From Paeniglutamicibacter sp. Y32M11 (lineage in GTDB: Bacteria; Actinomycetota; Actinomycetes; Actinomycetales; Micrococcaceae), in NCBI RefSeq assembly GCF_019285735.1, contig NZ_CP079107.1:2170001-2234000 (forward strand): a stretch of 64,000 bases of DNA. Reading direction: 5' to 3'. The notes under the pieces were generated by a model. It made no database searches. It was not told the origin of the DNA and worked only from the letters and a program-made list of their open reading frames with translations. A program made the translations under genes and the position numbers. Of the stretch, positions 26,836 to 36,399 are shown one piece after another (position 1 is the first letter of the stretch; each line of letters begins with the position of its first letter).

Positions 26836-27489
26836 ATGTCACGGTTACGGGTCCACAATTTCAGTGTTTCGATCGACGGCTATGGTGCTGGCGTTAATCA
26901 GAGCCTGGAAACTCCCCTCGGTGTTGGCGGCGAAGATCTGCACCGGTGGATTTTTGCCACCGAATTTTGGCACGCACGCACCGAGGAACACGGTGGTAGC
27001 CATGGTGTCGATAATGCGTGGTTGCAGGCTGGTGAGGTGGGCATCGGCGCCACCATCATGGGCAGGAATATGTTTGGGCCCATCCGTGGTCCGTGGGACG
27101 CCGATGATTTGGCGGCGAATTGGCGCGGTTGGTGGGGCGAGAATCCACCGTTTGGTCACGACGTTTTTGTCCTGACTCATCATGCGCGCGATCCCTTGGT
27201 AATGGAGGGAGGCACCACCTTCCACTTCATCACCGCTGGTTTGGAAACCGCCCTTGAATTGGCCCAAAGCGCCGCCCACGGGCAAGACGTCCGCTTGGGT
27301 GGTGGTGTTGCCACCATTCGTGAGGCAGTTTCCACCGGGCTGGTCGACGAGCTGCATCTAGCGCGGGTTCCCATTCATTTAGGAGCTGGGGAGTCCCTAG
27401 CCATAGACAATTTGGTGGGTGCCGGCTACCGGGTGGATTCAACCGAACTAGGCGAAGGCGCCATGCATGTGCGTTTAGTTCGGGTCTGA
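26836..27489 (+). CDS. Dihydrofolate reductase family protein (RibD C-terminal type)
   Basis: This 217-residue protein has the RibD_C/DHFR-like fold signatures: FSVSIDGYGAG at the N-terminus, IMGRNMFGPIRGPW, VFVLTHHARDPL, and VRLGGGVATIREAV. Members of this family reduce riboflavin or pterin intermediates or have unknown substrates; it is not the housekeeping FolA. AAGGAGAGCGTC precedes ATG 26836. Confidence 0.85.
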   Translation: MSRLRVHNFSVSIDGYGAGVNQSLETPLGVGGEDLHRWIFATEFWHARTEEHGGSHGVDNAWLQAGEVGIGATIMGRNMFGPIRGPWDADDLAANWRGWWGENPPFGHDVFVLTHHARDPLVMEGGTTFHFITAGLETALELAQSAAHGQDVRLGGGVATIREAVSTGLVDELHLARVPIHLGAGESLAIDNLVGAGYRVDSTELGEGAMHVRLVRV

Positions 27490-27592
27490 GCTGAGCAAAT
27501 CAGCTCTAGGATCCCTGAAGCCGCGGCGCAGACGCGGCCCCTGAGCACATGAGGCCCCCAGCTACCGCGTAGCTGATGGTACTTTGGTGTCC

Positions 27593-28324
27593 ATGGAGCT
27601 GGAGAACATTGTTTTTGATGCGCTTGACCCGCGGCTACTCGGCATGTTTTGGCAGGACCTGCTCGGCTGTTCACTGCTGACCGACAGCGCGGAGGGATTC
27701 GAAACCAGACTCTTTATTGAGAATGGACCCACGCTGGACTTTTGTTTTCAACCCGTTGAGCACCCTGCGGCCGAGCACCAAAGGATTCGACTTCGGCTTA
27801 ACGGCGGTTCGGTCCCAGAAAGCGTCATGACCACCGCCCTGGGTCTCGGCGCCTCGCGCCCGGTTAACGAGGAGAGCTGCGAGCCGGGGCTGGATCTCCG
27901 CGATCCGCAGGATAACGCCTTCGGAATCGCCGAAGAATCATCCGATCAGCCCACCAGCGGAGCCGTCGCCGCCATCACTATCGAGTCGGCCTCCCCCGCC
28001 CGAGACGCAGAATTCTGGGCCTGGCTCAGCGGATGGGACCAGATGAAATCCGGAACGTCGCCAACACTGCAGCATCCATCGGGGCGCGGATTCCGTATGG
28101 AATTCATCGAGCAGCGCTCAGCCAAATCCGCATCAAAAAACCGGATCCACCTTGACGTGCGGCTCTCGCCCGGCGATGACCCCGACCGGGTGGCCGCGGA
28201 AATCACCACGCGCGGCGGGGCAGAATTACACCCGGACTGGGGAACACTTCCTTGGCGCGTTTATCAGGATCCCTCGGGCAACGAATTTTGTGTGTTGCCA
28301 GCGCCCTCACGGAGTAAAGAATAA
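27593..28324 (+). CDS. Two-domain VOC family protein (glyoxalase-like)
   Basis: This 243-residue protein has two VOC domains: residues 1-115 (ENIVFDALDPRLLGMFWQDL to DPQDNAFGIAEE) and 125-240 (AITIESASPARDAEFWAWLS to DPSGNEFCVL). Function is unknown; related proteins are annotated as glyoxalase/bleomycin-resistance-like. No Shine-Dalgarno is visible before ATG 27593. It converges on the LLM oxidoreductase. Confidence 0.82.
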   Translation: MELENIVFDALDPRLLGMFWQDLLGCSLLTDSAEGFETRLFIENGPTLDFCFQPVEHPAAEHQRIRLRLNGGSVPESVMTTALGLGASRPVNEESCEPGLDLRDPQDNAFGIAEESSDQPTSGAVAAITIESASPARDAEFWAWLSGWDQMKSGTSPTLQHPSGRGFRMEFIEQRSAKSASKNRIHLDVRLSPGDDPDRVAAEITTRGGAELHPDWGTLPWRVYQDPSGNEFCVLPAPSRSKE

Positions 28325-28348
28325 GCGGGAACTAACCAGTTCCTGACC

Positions 28349-29410
28349 TTAGAGAGCCGTCGGATCGGACGCCGTCTTCGGTACCCAGCCCAGCAAGGGT
28401 CCCAGGGTGCTCGCGATATCCGTGAGGATTTGGACGTAGTCCTCATGATCAAAGCTAAAGGGCAGCGCAAACGCTACCTCGTCGACTTCTTGGAAACCGA
28501 CGTGGGTCCGCAGCTGCTCGGCGATCTGCTCACCGGTTCCGATCAGGTCCGGGGCAAAAAGCATCGATTTGGGCCCCTGCGGAACACGTGTGCGCGGCAA
28601 TCGTTCGTCCACATATCGCTGGTACTTCTCGCGTTGAGATCTGCTCGCCGAATCCGTGGGGATGACCACGAGCCCCTGGGACACCCGTGCCCGGCCGCCC
28701 GCCGTGAGCGATCCCGCCGCTGCCTCGCGGAAGGCCCGGATTTGCGCTTGCTGGATCGTGGCGAATGAGGGTTCCTGCCCGGGTTCGGGAAAGATCACGC
28801 TACTGGTGAGCAAATTAAAGCCATGCTCCCCCGCCCACCGAGCCGAGCGCAAACTTGCCGCCCCATACCAAAGTCGTTCACGCAGCCCGGCTGAATGGGG
28901 TTCAACTCGGCGTGAGAACTCCTCAACCACACCGTGTTTACCCTCAAACTCACGGACTGGCTCACCGGCAATCATTCGAGCGAGCCGTTCCACCCGGGAA
29001 TATCCAAAGTCCTCCGACTGCGCCGTGTCTGGATAGAGCTCACTCTTAACCGTGTCAAAGTTCATCGGCACTCCCACGCTCAGCCCCGGATTAATGCGCC
29101 CACCGGAGAGCAGATCAACGGTCGCAAGGTCCTCGGCCAAACGCAACGGGTTTTCCCATCCCATCGGAGTGACGGCAGTTCCAAGTTCGATGCGTGAGGT
29201 CCGTTGACTGGCAGCCGCCATGACGGCGATGGGTGAGGAAATCCCGAACTGTAGATGTCGGTGGCGTAGCCAGGCGCTATCAAATCCCAGTTGCTCACCC
29301 AGCTCGATGATCGATAGCGTGGATTCATGCCCCGGCCCCGGATTGTGTGGATCAAAGAGTCCAATGGTCAAGAACCCCAGACGGCGCAGTGGACGTGAGG
29401 AAGGTGGCAT
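28349..29410 (-). CDS. LLM class flavin-dependent oxidoreductase
   Basis: This 353-residue luciferase-like monooxygenase has a TIM-barrel pattern with RRLGFLTIGLFD at the N-terminus, ELGTAVTPMGWENPLRLAED and LATVDLLSGGRINPGLSVG in the FMN/substrate region. It uses FMNH2 or F420 as cofactor; the substrate is unknown. ATG 29410 has GAAAGG 9 nt upstream; a longer frame reaches 29455. Confidence 0.88.
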   Translation of the reverse strand: MPPSSRPLRRLGFLTIGLFDPHNPGPGHESTLSIIELGEQLGFDSAWLRHRHLQFGISSPIAVMAAASQRTSRIELGTAVTPMGWENPLRLAEDLATVDLLSGGRINPGLSVGVPMNFDTVKSELYPDTAQSEDFGYSRVERLARMIAGEPVREFEGKHGVVEEFSRRVEPHSAGLRERLWYGAASLRSARWAGEHGFNLLTSSVIFPEPGQEPSFATIQQAQIRAFREAAAGSLTAGGRARVSQGLVVIPTDSASRSQREKYQRYVDERLPRTRVPQGPKSMLFAPDLIGTGEQIAEQLRTHVGFQEVDEVAFALPFSFDHEDYVQILTDIASTLGPLLGWVPKTASDPTAL

Positions 29411-29630
29411 GTGCGTAGGCCTTTCGAAAATGCTCGGTGAGACACAGGCTACCAATCCGCTCGGTGTGCCGGCCGGTAACGGAGACTCACCGCGTCGTGA
29501 TCCTTAACAAAAGGATGCCGTCCCCGTGTGACACGTGGGCGCCGGACATGGCTTGGCGCCCCGCCGTTGCTGCTCCCGGATCCAGCCCGGGGCGGTCAAT
29601 CTCGGGCTCGGCGGGTTTCGCGTGGCCCGA

Positions 29631-29636
29631 TAGGAT
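29631..29636 (+). promoter_or_regulatory. Candidate -10 element of the luxS operon
   Basis: TAGGAT lies 65 nt before the luxS ATG. A small hairpin (CCGGG...CCCGG, about 29651-29671) is in the predicted leader. I could not fold it into a known SAH or SAM riboswitch pattern. Confidence 0.35.
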
Positions 29637-29700
29637 GAAAGTAATAAAAACCGGGCAGTTAGTTCACCCGGCGTTCCAACCCCGGCAGGAAAGCACAATC

Positions 29701-30168
29701 ATGAACTCCGAACGCATGAACGTTGAATCCTTTAACCTCGACCACCGTACCGTCGCGGCACCCTATATACGTGTCGCGGATCGTAAGGTTCTCCCACAGG
29801 GGGACGTCATTACCAAGTATGATGTGCGCTTCACTCAGCCGAATGTTGCCCACTTAGAGATGAAGGCGATCCACTCGCTGGAGCACCTTTTTGCCGAGGC
29901 CTCGCGTAATCACTCCGGCGCGGTCATCGACTTCTCCCCCATGGGCTGCCAGACCGGCTACTACCTGATCCTGCAGGGTGAACCCGACGTCGCTGCCGCG
30001 GCAGCGCTCATTGAGGCGACACTCTCCGATGTTCTGCTGGCCACCGAGGTTCCGGCGGCGAACGAGGTCCAGTGCGGCTGGGGCGCGAACCACTCACTCG
30101 AAGATGCCCAGGCAGCGGCCCGCGCCTTCTTGGCTCAGCGCGCCGTTTGGGCACAGGTCACCGCATGA
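29701..30168 (+). CDS. luxS: S-ribosylhomocysteine lyase
   Basis: This 155-residue protein has the metal site HSLEH (His58, His62) with Cys125 in VQCGWGAN, and catalytic Glu61 and Cys83 in GCQTGYY. LuxS cleaves S-ribosylhomocysteine to homocysteine and DPD, the precursor of AI-2. AGGAAAG precedes ATG 29701. Its stop overlaps the start of mtn by 4 nt, so the two consecutive steps of SAH detoxification are made from one coupled operon. Confidence 0.95.
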   Translation: MNSERMNVESFNLDHRTVAAPYIRVADRKVLPQGDVITKYDVRFTQPNVAHLEMKAIHSLEHLFAEASRNHSGAVIDFSPMGCQTGYYLILQGEPDVAAAAALIEATLSDVLLATEVPAANEVQCGWGANHSLEDAQAAARAFLAQRAVWAQVTA

Positions 30169-30935
30169 GCCCCATTGATGTAGTGATCATCACCGCCATG
30201 GAGGAAGAGACTCTTCCCTTCCTGGAGCGCGCCACGATGCTCAGCGAACCCGAACACGTCGGCAATTCCATCCAGCGCAGCGGTGTCATCAACGACCTGA
30301 ACATCCTTTTTGTTCATGGTGGCATCGGCCTGGTCAACGCCTCCAGTGCCGCCACCGCGGCGCTACTTCGCGCCAAGACCATGGATCCGCACGCCCCGCT
30401 ACCCCTGGTCATCAGCGCCGGTAGTGCCGGTGGACTTGGGGACTCGGTCCGCGTGGGAGATGTGGTGATTGGTGATACGTACATCAACGCCGATGCCGAT
30501 GCGCGCGCCTTCGGCTACGTCTTGGGTCAGGTGCCGGGCATGCCCGCCTCCTATTCAGCCCCCGAGGTCCTGGCCAAAATCAGCCAGGTGCCAACGGCCC
30601 CGACGGATCTCGTGAGCACGGTGCACCACGGACTGCTGGTGTCCAGCTATTCCTTTGTTGGCCACGACCGCGCGCCGATCATCAAGGAGCAGTACACCGG
30701 GGTACTGGCCACGGACATGGAGTCCTCGGCCATCGCCCAGACGTGCGCCTCCTTCGGCGCCTCGTTCCTGGCCATCCGCGGGATTTCAGACCTCTGCGGT
30801 CCGGCGTCCGACGCCGATTTCCTGGTGCATGTTGATGATGCAGCCGAACGCTCCACCGAGATCACCCTGGCGGTACTGCGCGCCTGGAGCAGCGCCGGGA
30901 CACCGCGCGCGGCCAGCGCCACGGTGTCCGCCTAA
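30165..30935 (+). CDS. mtn: 5'-methylthioadenosine/S-adenosylhomocysteine nucleosidase
   Basis: This 256-residue PNP-like enzyme has the N-terminal [10 protein letters not shown] (catalytic Glu), [20 protein letters not shown] (the GxAGG substrate loop), [10 protein letters not shown] (ribose-binding Met-Glu) and the catalytic Asp in RGISDLCG. It removes adenine from SAH or MTA, giving S-ribosylhomocysteine for LuxS. ATG at 30165 overlaps the luxS stop as ATGA. Confidence 0.93.
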   Translation: MSPIDVVIITAMEEETLPFLERATMLSEPEHVGNSIQRSGVINDLNILFVHGGIGLVNASSAATAALLRAKTMDPHAPLPLVISAGSAGGLGDSVRVGDVVIGDTYINADADARAFGYVLGQVPGMPASYSAPEVLAKISQVPTAPTDLVSTVHHGLLVSSYSFVGHDRAPIIKEQYTGVLATDMESSAIAQTCASFGASFLAIRGISDLCGPASDADFLVHVDDAAERSTEITLAVLRAWSSAGTPRAASATVSA

Positions 30936-30972
30936 GCATTAGGGCCAGAACCTGGGACCGGACCGCACGGCC

Positions 30973-32040
30973 TTACGGGACGCGTGCGGTCCAGGCCTCG
31001 GTGGCAAATTTGGAAGCGGCGAGTTCACGCGCTGCGGTGCGCGTGGCCTCATCCAGCTCACCGCTGACGGCACCGTAGCGCCGGGTGAAGGTGTTCATCA
31101 TGACCTCGATGATTTCGGCACGGGTTACCGAGGATTGTGTTTTGAGCGGATCAACGCGCTTAACGGCCGAGGTGATGCCCTTGTCGGAAATTTTTTCACG
31201 TCCAATGCGCAGCACCTGCAGCATCTTCTCCGCGTCAATGTCATAGCTCATGGTCACGTGGTGCAGCACCCCGCCACCGGCCAGGCGCTTTTGTGCGGCC
31301 CCGCCAATCTTTCCCACATCGGTGGCGATGTCATTCAGCGGCTTGTAATGAGCCTTAATGCCCAATTCGGCCAGTGCCTCCATGACCCAGGCATCCAAGG
31401 ACGGGTAGGAATCGGCAAAGCTCATCCCGTCAACCAACGACGCCGGAATGTATAGCGAGTAGGTAATGCAGTTGCCCGCCTCCATAAACATCGCCCCGCC
31501 ACCGCTGATGCGCCGCACCACCTGGATACCGTGTTCGGCCGCCGCTTGAGCATCCACCTCATTGCGCACCGATTGGAAGGAGCCGATGATGACGGCAGAA
31601 TCGTCCCAATCCCAGAAGCGCAGCGTGGGTGTGCGGGTTCCCGCGGCCACCTGGCGGGTGAGCACCTCATCGAGGGCCACCTGCTCGGTCACCGGAATGA
31701 CCGAGGGGCCGATGATCTGCCAAGAATGATCTGCCCACGAGGTGGCGTGGCCCAAGGCCCGGCGGACCACCCGAGCCACGGCATCGGCATCAAAGCCGAA
31801 CATGACCGCGCCGGGACGGAGGCTTGCGTTGACCGCATCACGCACCGCGGCATGCTCAACATTGTGCGGCAGGCCCACCAACGCGGCGTTGATGTCGAAG
31901 AGCGCCTCATCGGGCTCGAGGAAAAAATCCCCGTTAACCGAGGCGGAGGTGATCAGTCCGTCGCTGAGCACCAGGTCAACGACCACGAGTTTGCCGCCAA
32001 TAACCTTGTATTCACCGTGGTGTGTGTAGCCGATAGTCAT
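30973..32040 (-). CDS. Lipoate-protein ligase family protein
   Basis: This 355-residue protein combines an N-terminal LplA C-domain-like module (KLVVVDLVLSDGLITSASVN) with the biotin/lipoate A/B ligase catalytic fold: VVRRISGGGAMFMEAGNCIT (substrate-binding RRxSGGGxVF), GKIGGAAQKRL with the catalytic Lys of the GG(A/S)xxxK motif. It attaches lipoate or octanoate to 2-oxo acid dehydrogenase E2 or GcvH. The fused order resembles actinobacterial lipoate ligases. ATG 32040 is chosen; TAGGAT lies about 10 nt upstream. Confidence 0.85.
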   Translation of the reverse strand: MTIGYTHHGEYKVIGGKLVVVDLVLSDGLITSASVNGDFFLEPDEALFDINAALVGLPHNVEHAAVRDAVNASLRPGAVMFGFDADAVARVVRRALGHATSWADHSWQIIGPSVIPVTEQVALDEVLTRQVAAGTRTPTLRFWDWDDSAVIIGSFQSVRNEVDAQAAAEHGIQVVRRISGGGAMFMEAGNCITYSLYIPASLVDGMSFADSYPSLDAWVMEALAELGIKAHYKPLNDIATDVGKIGGAAQKRLAGGGVLHHVTMSYDIDAEKMLQVLRIGREKISDKGITSAVKRVDPLKTQSSVTRAEIIEVMMNTFTRRYGAVSGELDEATRTAARELAASKFATEAWTARVP

Positions 32041-32163
32041 ACTCTCTATCCTAATCTTCACGGTGAACTCGCTGGTGCAGGCGGGTCTCGGGTGTCGGGG
32101 CATGGCGCCATCAGCCGGAGCGCCGACGAGAATTCGCGGATTTGCGAACGGGGGTTAAACAGC

Positions 32164-32197
32164 AATGGGACCCTGCGCGTGAGCGCAGAATCCCATC
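32164..32197 (-). terminator. Hairpin after rpmE2
   Basis: Arms ATGGGA and TCCCAT extend into CTGCGC/GCGCAG with a 2-3 nt internal loop and a GTGA tetraloop. On the minus strand it is 22 nt after the rpmE2 stop and followed by TGCTGTTT. Confidence 0.6.
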
Positions 32198-32218
32198 ACA
32201 GGGTGCAAAGGCGAAGAA

Positions 32219-32476
32219 TTACTTCTTGGCGCCGAAGCCCTTGAAGCGAGCGTTGAAGCGCTCGACACGGCCGGCCGAGTCCATGATGCGCTGCTTACCC
32301 GTGTAGAACGGGTGCGAAGCGGCGGAGATTTCGACGTCGATGACCGGGTAGGTGGTGCCGTCTTCCCACTCGATGGTCTTGTTGCTCGTAGCGGTGGAGC
32401 GCGTCAGGAACTTCTCGCCCGAGGCGAGGTCGTTGAACACGATCGTGTTGTACTGCGGGTGGGTATTAGCCTTCAT
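32219..32476 (-). CDS. rpmE2: 50S ribosomal protein L31 type B (zinc-free)
   Basis: This 85-residue protein has [32 protein letters not shown] and the C-terminal [10 protein letters not shown] of L31. It has no cysteine, so it is the type B paralogue that does not hold zinc and usually replaces type A under zinc limitation. AAAGG lies 7 nt before the ATG. No obvious Zur box was found in the 100 nt upstream. Whether a zinc-binding L31 exists elsewhere cannot be seen here. Confidence 0.95.
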   Translation of the reverse strand: MKANTHPQYNTIVFNDLASGEKFLTRSTATSNKTIEWEDGTTYPVIDVEISAASHPFYTGKQRIMDSAGRVERFNARFKGFGAKK

Positions 32477-32624
32477 GGGGTAACCTTTGCTCGCGTCACT
32501 GGATTTTGCCAGCGACCAAAACGTATAAAACCGGCACGTGGGATCACGAAGCCGACGTTCCAGTCTAGCCGAACACCCGCTTGTTTGGAGAATTCAATGG
32601 GTTGCGTTGTGCTGCGTGGGAAAA

Positions 32625-33491
32625 TCAGCGTGTTCGCAGCTCCCAAAAGGCCACCGCACAGGCGGCGGCAACGTTCAGCGAATCAACGCCCGGACGCATC
32701 GGAATCATTACCTGCAGGTCGGCTGCCGCTAGCACCGCGGCGGAGACACCGGCACCCTCGGTACCTAAAACCAGGGCCAGTTTCTCGCTGCGGGCGGCAC
32801 CCAACTCATCGATGCTCAGTGCCGAAGCGGTTAACTCCATGGCCGCGATATCAAACCCGGCCGCGGAAATGGCCGCTAGATCATCGGGCCAGGCACCGAG
32901 TCGCGCCCACGGCACCTGGAAGACGGCGCCCATGCTCACCCGAATGGAGCGTCGATACAGTGGATCGGCGCAACGCGGGGTAATCAGTACGGCATCGATG
33001 CCCAGTGCCGCGGCGGAACGGAAGATGGCTCCGAGATTGGTGTGATCAACGATGTCCTCGAGGATCGCAATGCGTTTTGCCCCGTCCAGCACCTCATCAA
33101 GGGTCAGGGGTGTTGGCCGATTCATCGCCGCAAATGCTCCGCGGTGCAGGTGGAAGCCGGTGATCTCCTCCAGCACGGCATCACTTCCCACAAAAATTGG
33201 TGCCTCGGGATGGGCCGCCAGAACATCGGCGAGGGCATCGATCCATTTCGGTGCCATAAAAAAGGAGCGCGGGGTATGCCCCGCGGCTAATGCCCGGCGC
33301 ATGACCTTGGAGCTTTCGGCGATATAGCGACCGGTGGCTGGGTCTTGATGCTGGCGCAGGGCCGCATCCGAGAGCGCCACATAGTCGGCCACCCGGGCAT
33401 CGTTGGCAGAATCGAGGACGATCAGCCGGTCCCCATAGACCGTGAGCGCTCGGGTCAAGGCATCGTCGGCGGCCGGAACGGCGCTGGACAT
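32625..33491 (-). CDS. TrmH family RNA 2'-O-methyltransferase (SpoU)
   Basis: This 288-residue SPOUT enzyme has motif 1 DHTNLGAIFRSAAALGIDAV, motif 2 LVLGTEGAGVS and motif 3 IPMRPGVDSLNVAAACAVA, which form the knotted SAM site. The N-terminal 110 residues are an L30e-like RNA-binding domain. It methylates ribose in tRNA or rRNA; the exact position is unknown. Its ATG overlaps the TSUP stop by one base (TGATG), so it is translationally coupled. Confidence 0.92.
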   Translation of the reverse strand: MSSAVPAADDALTRALTVYGDRLIVLDSANDARVADYVALSDAALRQHQDPATGRYIAESSKVMRRALAAGHTPRSFFMAPKWIDALADVLAAHPEAPIFVGSDAVLEEITGFHLHRGAFAAMNRPTPLTLDEVLDGAKRIAILEDIVDHTNLGAIFRSAAALGIDAVLITPRCADPLYRRSIRVSMGAVFQVPWARLGAWPDDLAAISAAGFDIAAMELTASALSIDELGAARSEKLALVLGTEGAGVSAAVLAAADLQVMIPMRPGVDSLNVAAACAVAFWELRTR

Positions 33492-34294
33492 CAGGCACCC
33501 ACCACGAGCTTGGCCACCATATTCACCAGGGCCACCAGCCCCAAAATCACGATGACGCCGCGTAACCAGCCCGGGGAGAGCTTTCGTCCCACCTTGGCAC
33601 CGATGAAACCGCCGATGAGTGAGCCCACGGCGATGAGGGCCACCACCGGCCAGTGGATCCGCTCGGGGGCGAAGATCAGGTAGGAGATGGCGGCAATAAG
33701 ATTCACCACCAGGGAGAGCACCACCTTGATGGCGTTGGACTGCTGCAGTGATGCGTGCAGGAAGATCCCGAAGACTGCCATCAGCAAGATGCCCTGAGCG
33801 GCGGTGAAATACCCGCCGTAGACCCCAATCAGGAAGACCAGGAAGTACAGCAGTGGAGAGATGCGAGATTTATCGGCGTCATCGGGATTGACCGAGACGC
33901 TTTTGGCCTGCCGGGTTTTGGCCCACACCGAAAGTTTGGGCTGGAAAATCACCAAGATCAGGGCCAGCACGATCAGTACCGGAGCAACGTAACTGAAGAC
34001 GCTTTCCGGGAGGTGCAGAAGGAGGAAGGCGCCGATGAGGCCGCCGGCCAGGGAGACCGGGACCAGCTTCAGCAGGGTGCCCCTGACACTCGCCGCCTCG
34101 CGCCGATACCCCCAGGCGCCGGAGAATCCGCCGGCGACCAGACCCATGGCGTTGGACACCACCGCGTTAACAGGTGCGAAGCCCAGTGCGACGAGCACGG
34201 GAAATGTCACCAGTGAGCCGGAGCCGACGATCGTATTGATCGTTCCGGCCCAGAGGCCCGCGAAAAAGATAATGATGTCGCGCCACAGATCCAC
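33491..34294 (-). CDS. TSUP family membrane transporter (TauE/SafE)
   Basis: This 267-residue membrane protein has about eight predicted TM segments and the TSUP pattern GTINTIVGSGSLVTFPVLVA near the N-terminus and PVVALIAVGSLIGGFIGAKV near the C-terminus. The family exports sulfite or organosulfonates; the substrate is not assignable. It is the upstream partner of the RNA methyltransferase gene in a two-gene unit. Confidence 0.88.
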   Translation of the reverse strand: MDLWRDIIIFFAGLWAGTINTIVGSGSLVTFPVLVALGFAPVNAVVSNAMGLVAGGFSGAWGYRREAASVRGTLLKLVPVSLAGGLIGAFLLLHLPESVFSYVAPVLIVLALILVIFQPKLSVWAKTRQAKSVSVNPDDADKSRISPLLYFLVFLIGVYGGYFTAAQGILLMAVFGIFLHASLQQSNAIKVVLSLVVNLIAAISYLIFAPERIHWPVVALIAVGSLIGGFIGAKVGRKLSPGWLRGVIVILGLVALVNMVAKLVVGA

Positions 34295-34374
34295 TCCGAA
34301 TACGCCTCCCCTAGTTCTTGATGATGACTGAAAAATACTCCCGAGCTAGTTGAGCTGGAGTCCATAAACGAATC

Positions 34375-34414
34375 TGCCGGTGTGCCCCGATCCAGGGATC
34401 GGGGCACACCGGCA
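34375..34414 (-). terminator. Strong intrinsic hairpin after the ABC ATPase gene
   Basis: Eighteen-base arms (core CCGGTGTGCCCCGATC) pair perfectly around a CAGG loop, 16 nt downstream of the ABC ATPase stop on the minus strand. The T-tract is weak (ATTCGTTT). Confidence 0.8.
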
Positions 34415-34430
34415 GGAAAAGCGATACCGG

Positions 34431-35216
34431 TTAGTGCTTGGCAACGGCGCTGAAACGCCCACCCTCGGAACGCAGGCTCAGCGGGGTGTTAAAGGTTTCC
34501 GAGAGGTTCTCCTCGGTTAATGTTTCGGCGATGGGGCCGGCGGCAACCACTTCGCCCTCACGCAACAGCAGAGCGTGGGTGAATCCCGGCGGCACTTCTT
34601 CCAGGTGATGGGTGACCAGCACCATGGCGGGCGCGTCTTCGTCGGCGGCTAATTCGCTGAGGCGCGCCACCAAATCTTCACGGCCGGCAAGATCAAGTCC
34701 CGCTCCCGGCTCGTCAAGAAGCAAGAGTTCCGGGTCGGTCATCAGTGCACGGGCGATCTGTACGCGCTTGCGTTCACCTTCGGAGAGGGTGACAAACGGG
34801 CGGTTGATCATGGTGGACATGCCCCAGGCGTGCAGCAAGGCAAAGGCTCGACGTTCGTCAAGCTTCTCGTAGGCCTCGCGCCAGCGACCGGTCATCCCGT
34901 AGGACGCGGTGAGCACCACGTTGAGCACATTCTCGTGCTCCGGGATGGTGCTGGCTAGCGCGGCGGAGGACAGCCCAATCCGGGGGCGAAGTTCAAAGAC
35001 GTCAACAGCGCCCAGGACCTCTCCGAGCACGCCGGCTACACCGCGAGTGGGGTGGATACGCGCACCAGCGATTTGCAGCAGGGTGGTTTTTCCGGCGCCG
35101 TTGGGTCCTAAAACAACCCAGCGTTCGCCCTCCTTTACCTGCCAATTGATGTCCGTTAATAGATCCTTGCGTCCGCGTACCACGCTGACGCCGGCAAGTC
35201 CCAGCACTTCATTCAT
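34431..35216 (-). CDS. ABC ATPase (YlmA-like), no permease partner
   Basis: This 261-residue ATPase has Walker A GPNGAGKTT, Q-loop region with IGLSSAAL, signature LSEGERKRV and Walker B LLLLDEPGAG with downstream THH. No permease gene is adjacent, so it may act in a soluble or repair/ribosome role as proposed for the YlmA/ModF-like ATPases. ATG 35216 is used; a longer frame to 35312 overlaps the serB side. Confidence 0.85.
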   Translation of the reverse strand: MNEVLGLAGVSVVRGRKDLLTDINWQVKEGERWVVLGPNGAGKTTLLQIAGARIHPTRGVAGVLGEVLGAVDVFELRPRIGLSSAALASTIPEHENVLNVVLTASYGMTGRWREAYEKLDERRAFALLHAWGMSTMINRPFVTLSEGERKRVQIARALMTDPELLLLDEPGAGLDLAGREDLVARLSELAADEDAPAMVLVTHHLEEVPPGFTHALLLREGEVVAAGPIAETLTEENLSETFNTPLSLRSEGGRFSAVAKH

Positions 35217-35436
35217 GGATAAAACATTAGGCCAGTGACCCGCCTTTGGCCCAACCGGACGCGGCAAACGCACGGTGTTTGCCAGCACTACAGCATCATT
35301 TAGACGCCTCACTCAGTTGATTGGGCACGTCGAACGCCCTCACTGCAGGCCGACTGGGGGCACCAAGGGTGCCGTCCCGCGCAACAAAAGGCACACCGTT
35401 TTGTTGCAGTGGCGTGCTAGACGCGAGAATATAGCA

Positions 35437-36345
35437 ATGCAACCCACCGCTTTCATAGTGTTCTATTCCGCAGTAACCCCTTGTACCGAACCTGCTTCGC
35501 TGCGCCAGACGCTGGCCGCGGCCGGCCACGAGGTACTCAGCGAGCAGGAGTTCGCCGGTCCTGGGCGCAGCGGATCACGCTGGGAAGTCACGGGGTCTGT
35601 CCGTCAGCTGCGCGCGCTGGTTAATCCACTGGATGCCATTTATGCGCGCTCCGAAGACCCAGTATTATTCGGCACATCGCTGACCGTAGTTCCGGCGGAA
35701 TTAGTCCGGGCCAAGAAGATGCTTCTGGTGATGGACGTCGATTCGACGCTGATCAAGCAGGAAGTCATTGAGCTTCTGGCCGCTCACGCGGGACGCGAGG
35801 CCGAGGTCGCCGCCGTCACCGAATCTGCCATGCGTGGCGAATTGGATTTTGCCGCTTCTCTCCACGCCCGGGTTGCGACCCTTGCCGGACTTGATGCGCA
35901 AGTCATCGATGCCGTCCGGGCTCGCCTGGAACTGAGTGACGGTGCTGCGGATCTGGTGAAGTCCTTCAAGGAGGCAGGTCACCACGTTGCAGTGGTCTCC
36001 GGCGGTTTCGCCCAGATCCTTGACCCGTTGGCCGCCGATCTTGGGCTGGACCGTGCGCGGGCTAATGATCTGGTGATTCTCGACGGGCAGCTGACCGGAA
36101 AGGTAAACGGCGAGGTTGTGGACCGCGCGTGCAAGGAAGTGATGTTGCGCACCTGGGCCCGCGAGCTCGGAGTCGAGATGGAGCACACCATCGCCGCCGG
36201 TGATGGTGCCAACGATCTGGACATGGTCGGCGCCGCCGGGCTGGGCGTGGCGTTTAATGCCAAACCGTTGTTGCGTGATGCGGCCGATGCCCGCATCGAT
36301 TTGCCAAGGTTGGATATCATCGCCAACCTCGTGGGGCTCTTATAA
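35437..36345 (+). CDS. serB: Phosphoserine phosphatase
   Basis: This 302-residue HAD enzyme has the nucleophile motif DVDST (Asp100, Asp102), the Ser and Lys motifs (VVSGGF, KVNGEVVD) and GDGANDLDM (Asp256, Asp260). A short ACT-like region precedes it (residues 1-90). It makes serine from phosphoserine, the last step of serine synthesis. No Shine-Dalgarno is visible before ATG 35437; TAGACG lies about 17 nt upstream. It is divergent from the ABC ATPase. Confidence 0.93.
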   Translation: MQPTAFIVFYSAVTPCTEPASLRQTLAAAGHEVLSEQEFAGPGRSGSRWEVTGSVRQLRALVNPLDAIYARSEDPVLFGTSLTVVPAELVRAKKMLLVMDVDSTLIKQEVIELLAAHAGREAEVAAVTESAMRGELDFAASLHARVATLAGLDAQVIDAVRARLELSDGAADLVKSFKEAGHHVAVVSGGFAQILDPLAADLGLDRARANDLVILDGQLTGKVNGEVVDRACKEVMLRTWARELGVEMEHTIAAGDGANDLDMVGAAGLGVAFNAKPLLRDAADARIDLPRLDIIANLVGLL

Positions 36346-36399
36346 CGATTGGACCATTAACACCCGTTATTTACTCCGTCGAATGGGCGCACGGGTAGG

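Noticed and set aside
29640-29700. Possible SAH or SAM riboswitch in the luxS leader
   Set aside because: The leader is short and only one small hairpin is visible; it does not fit the known patterns I can recall.
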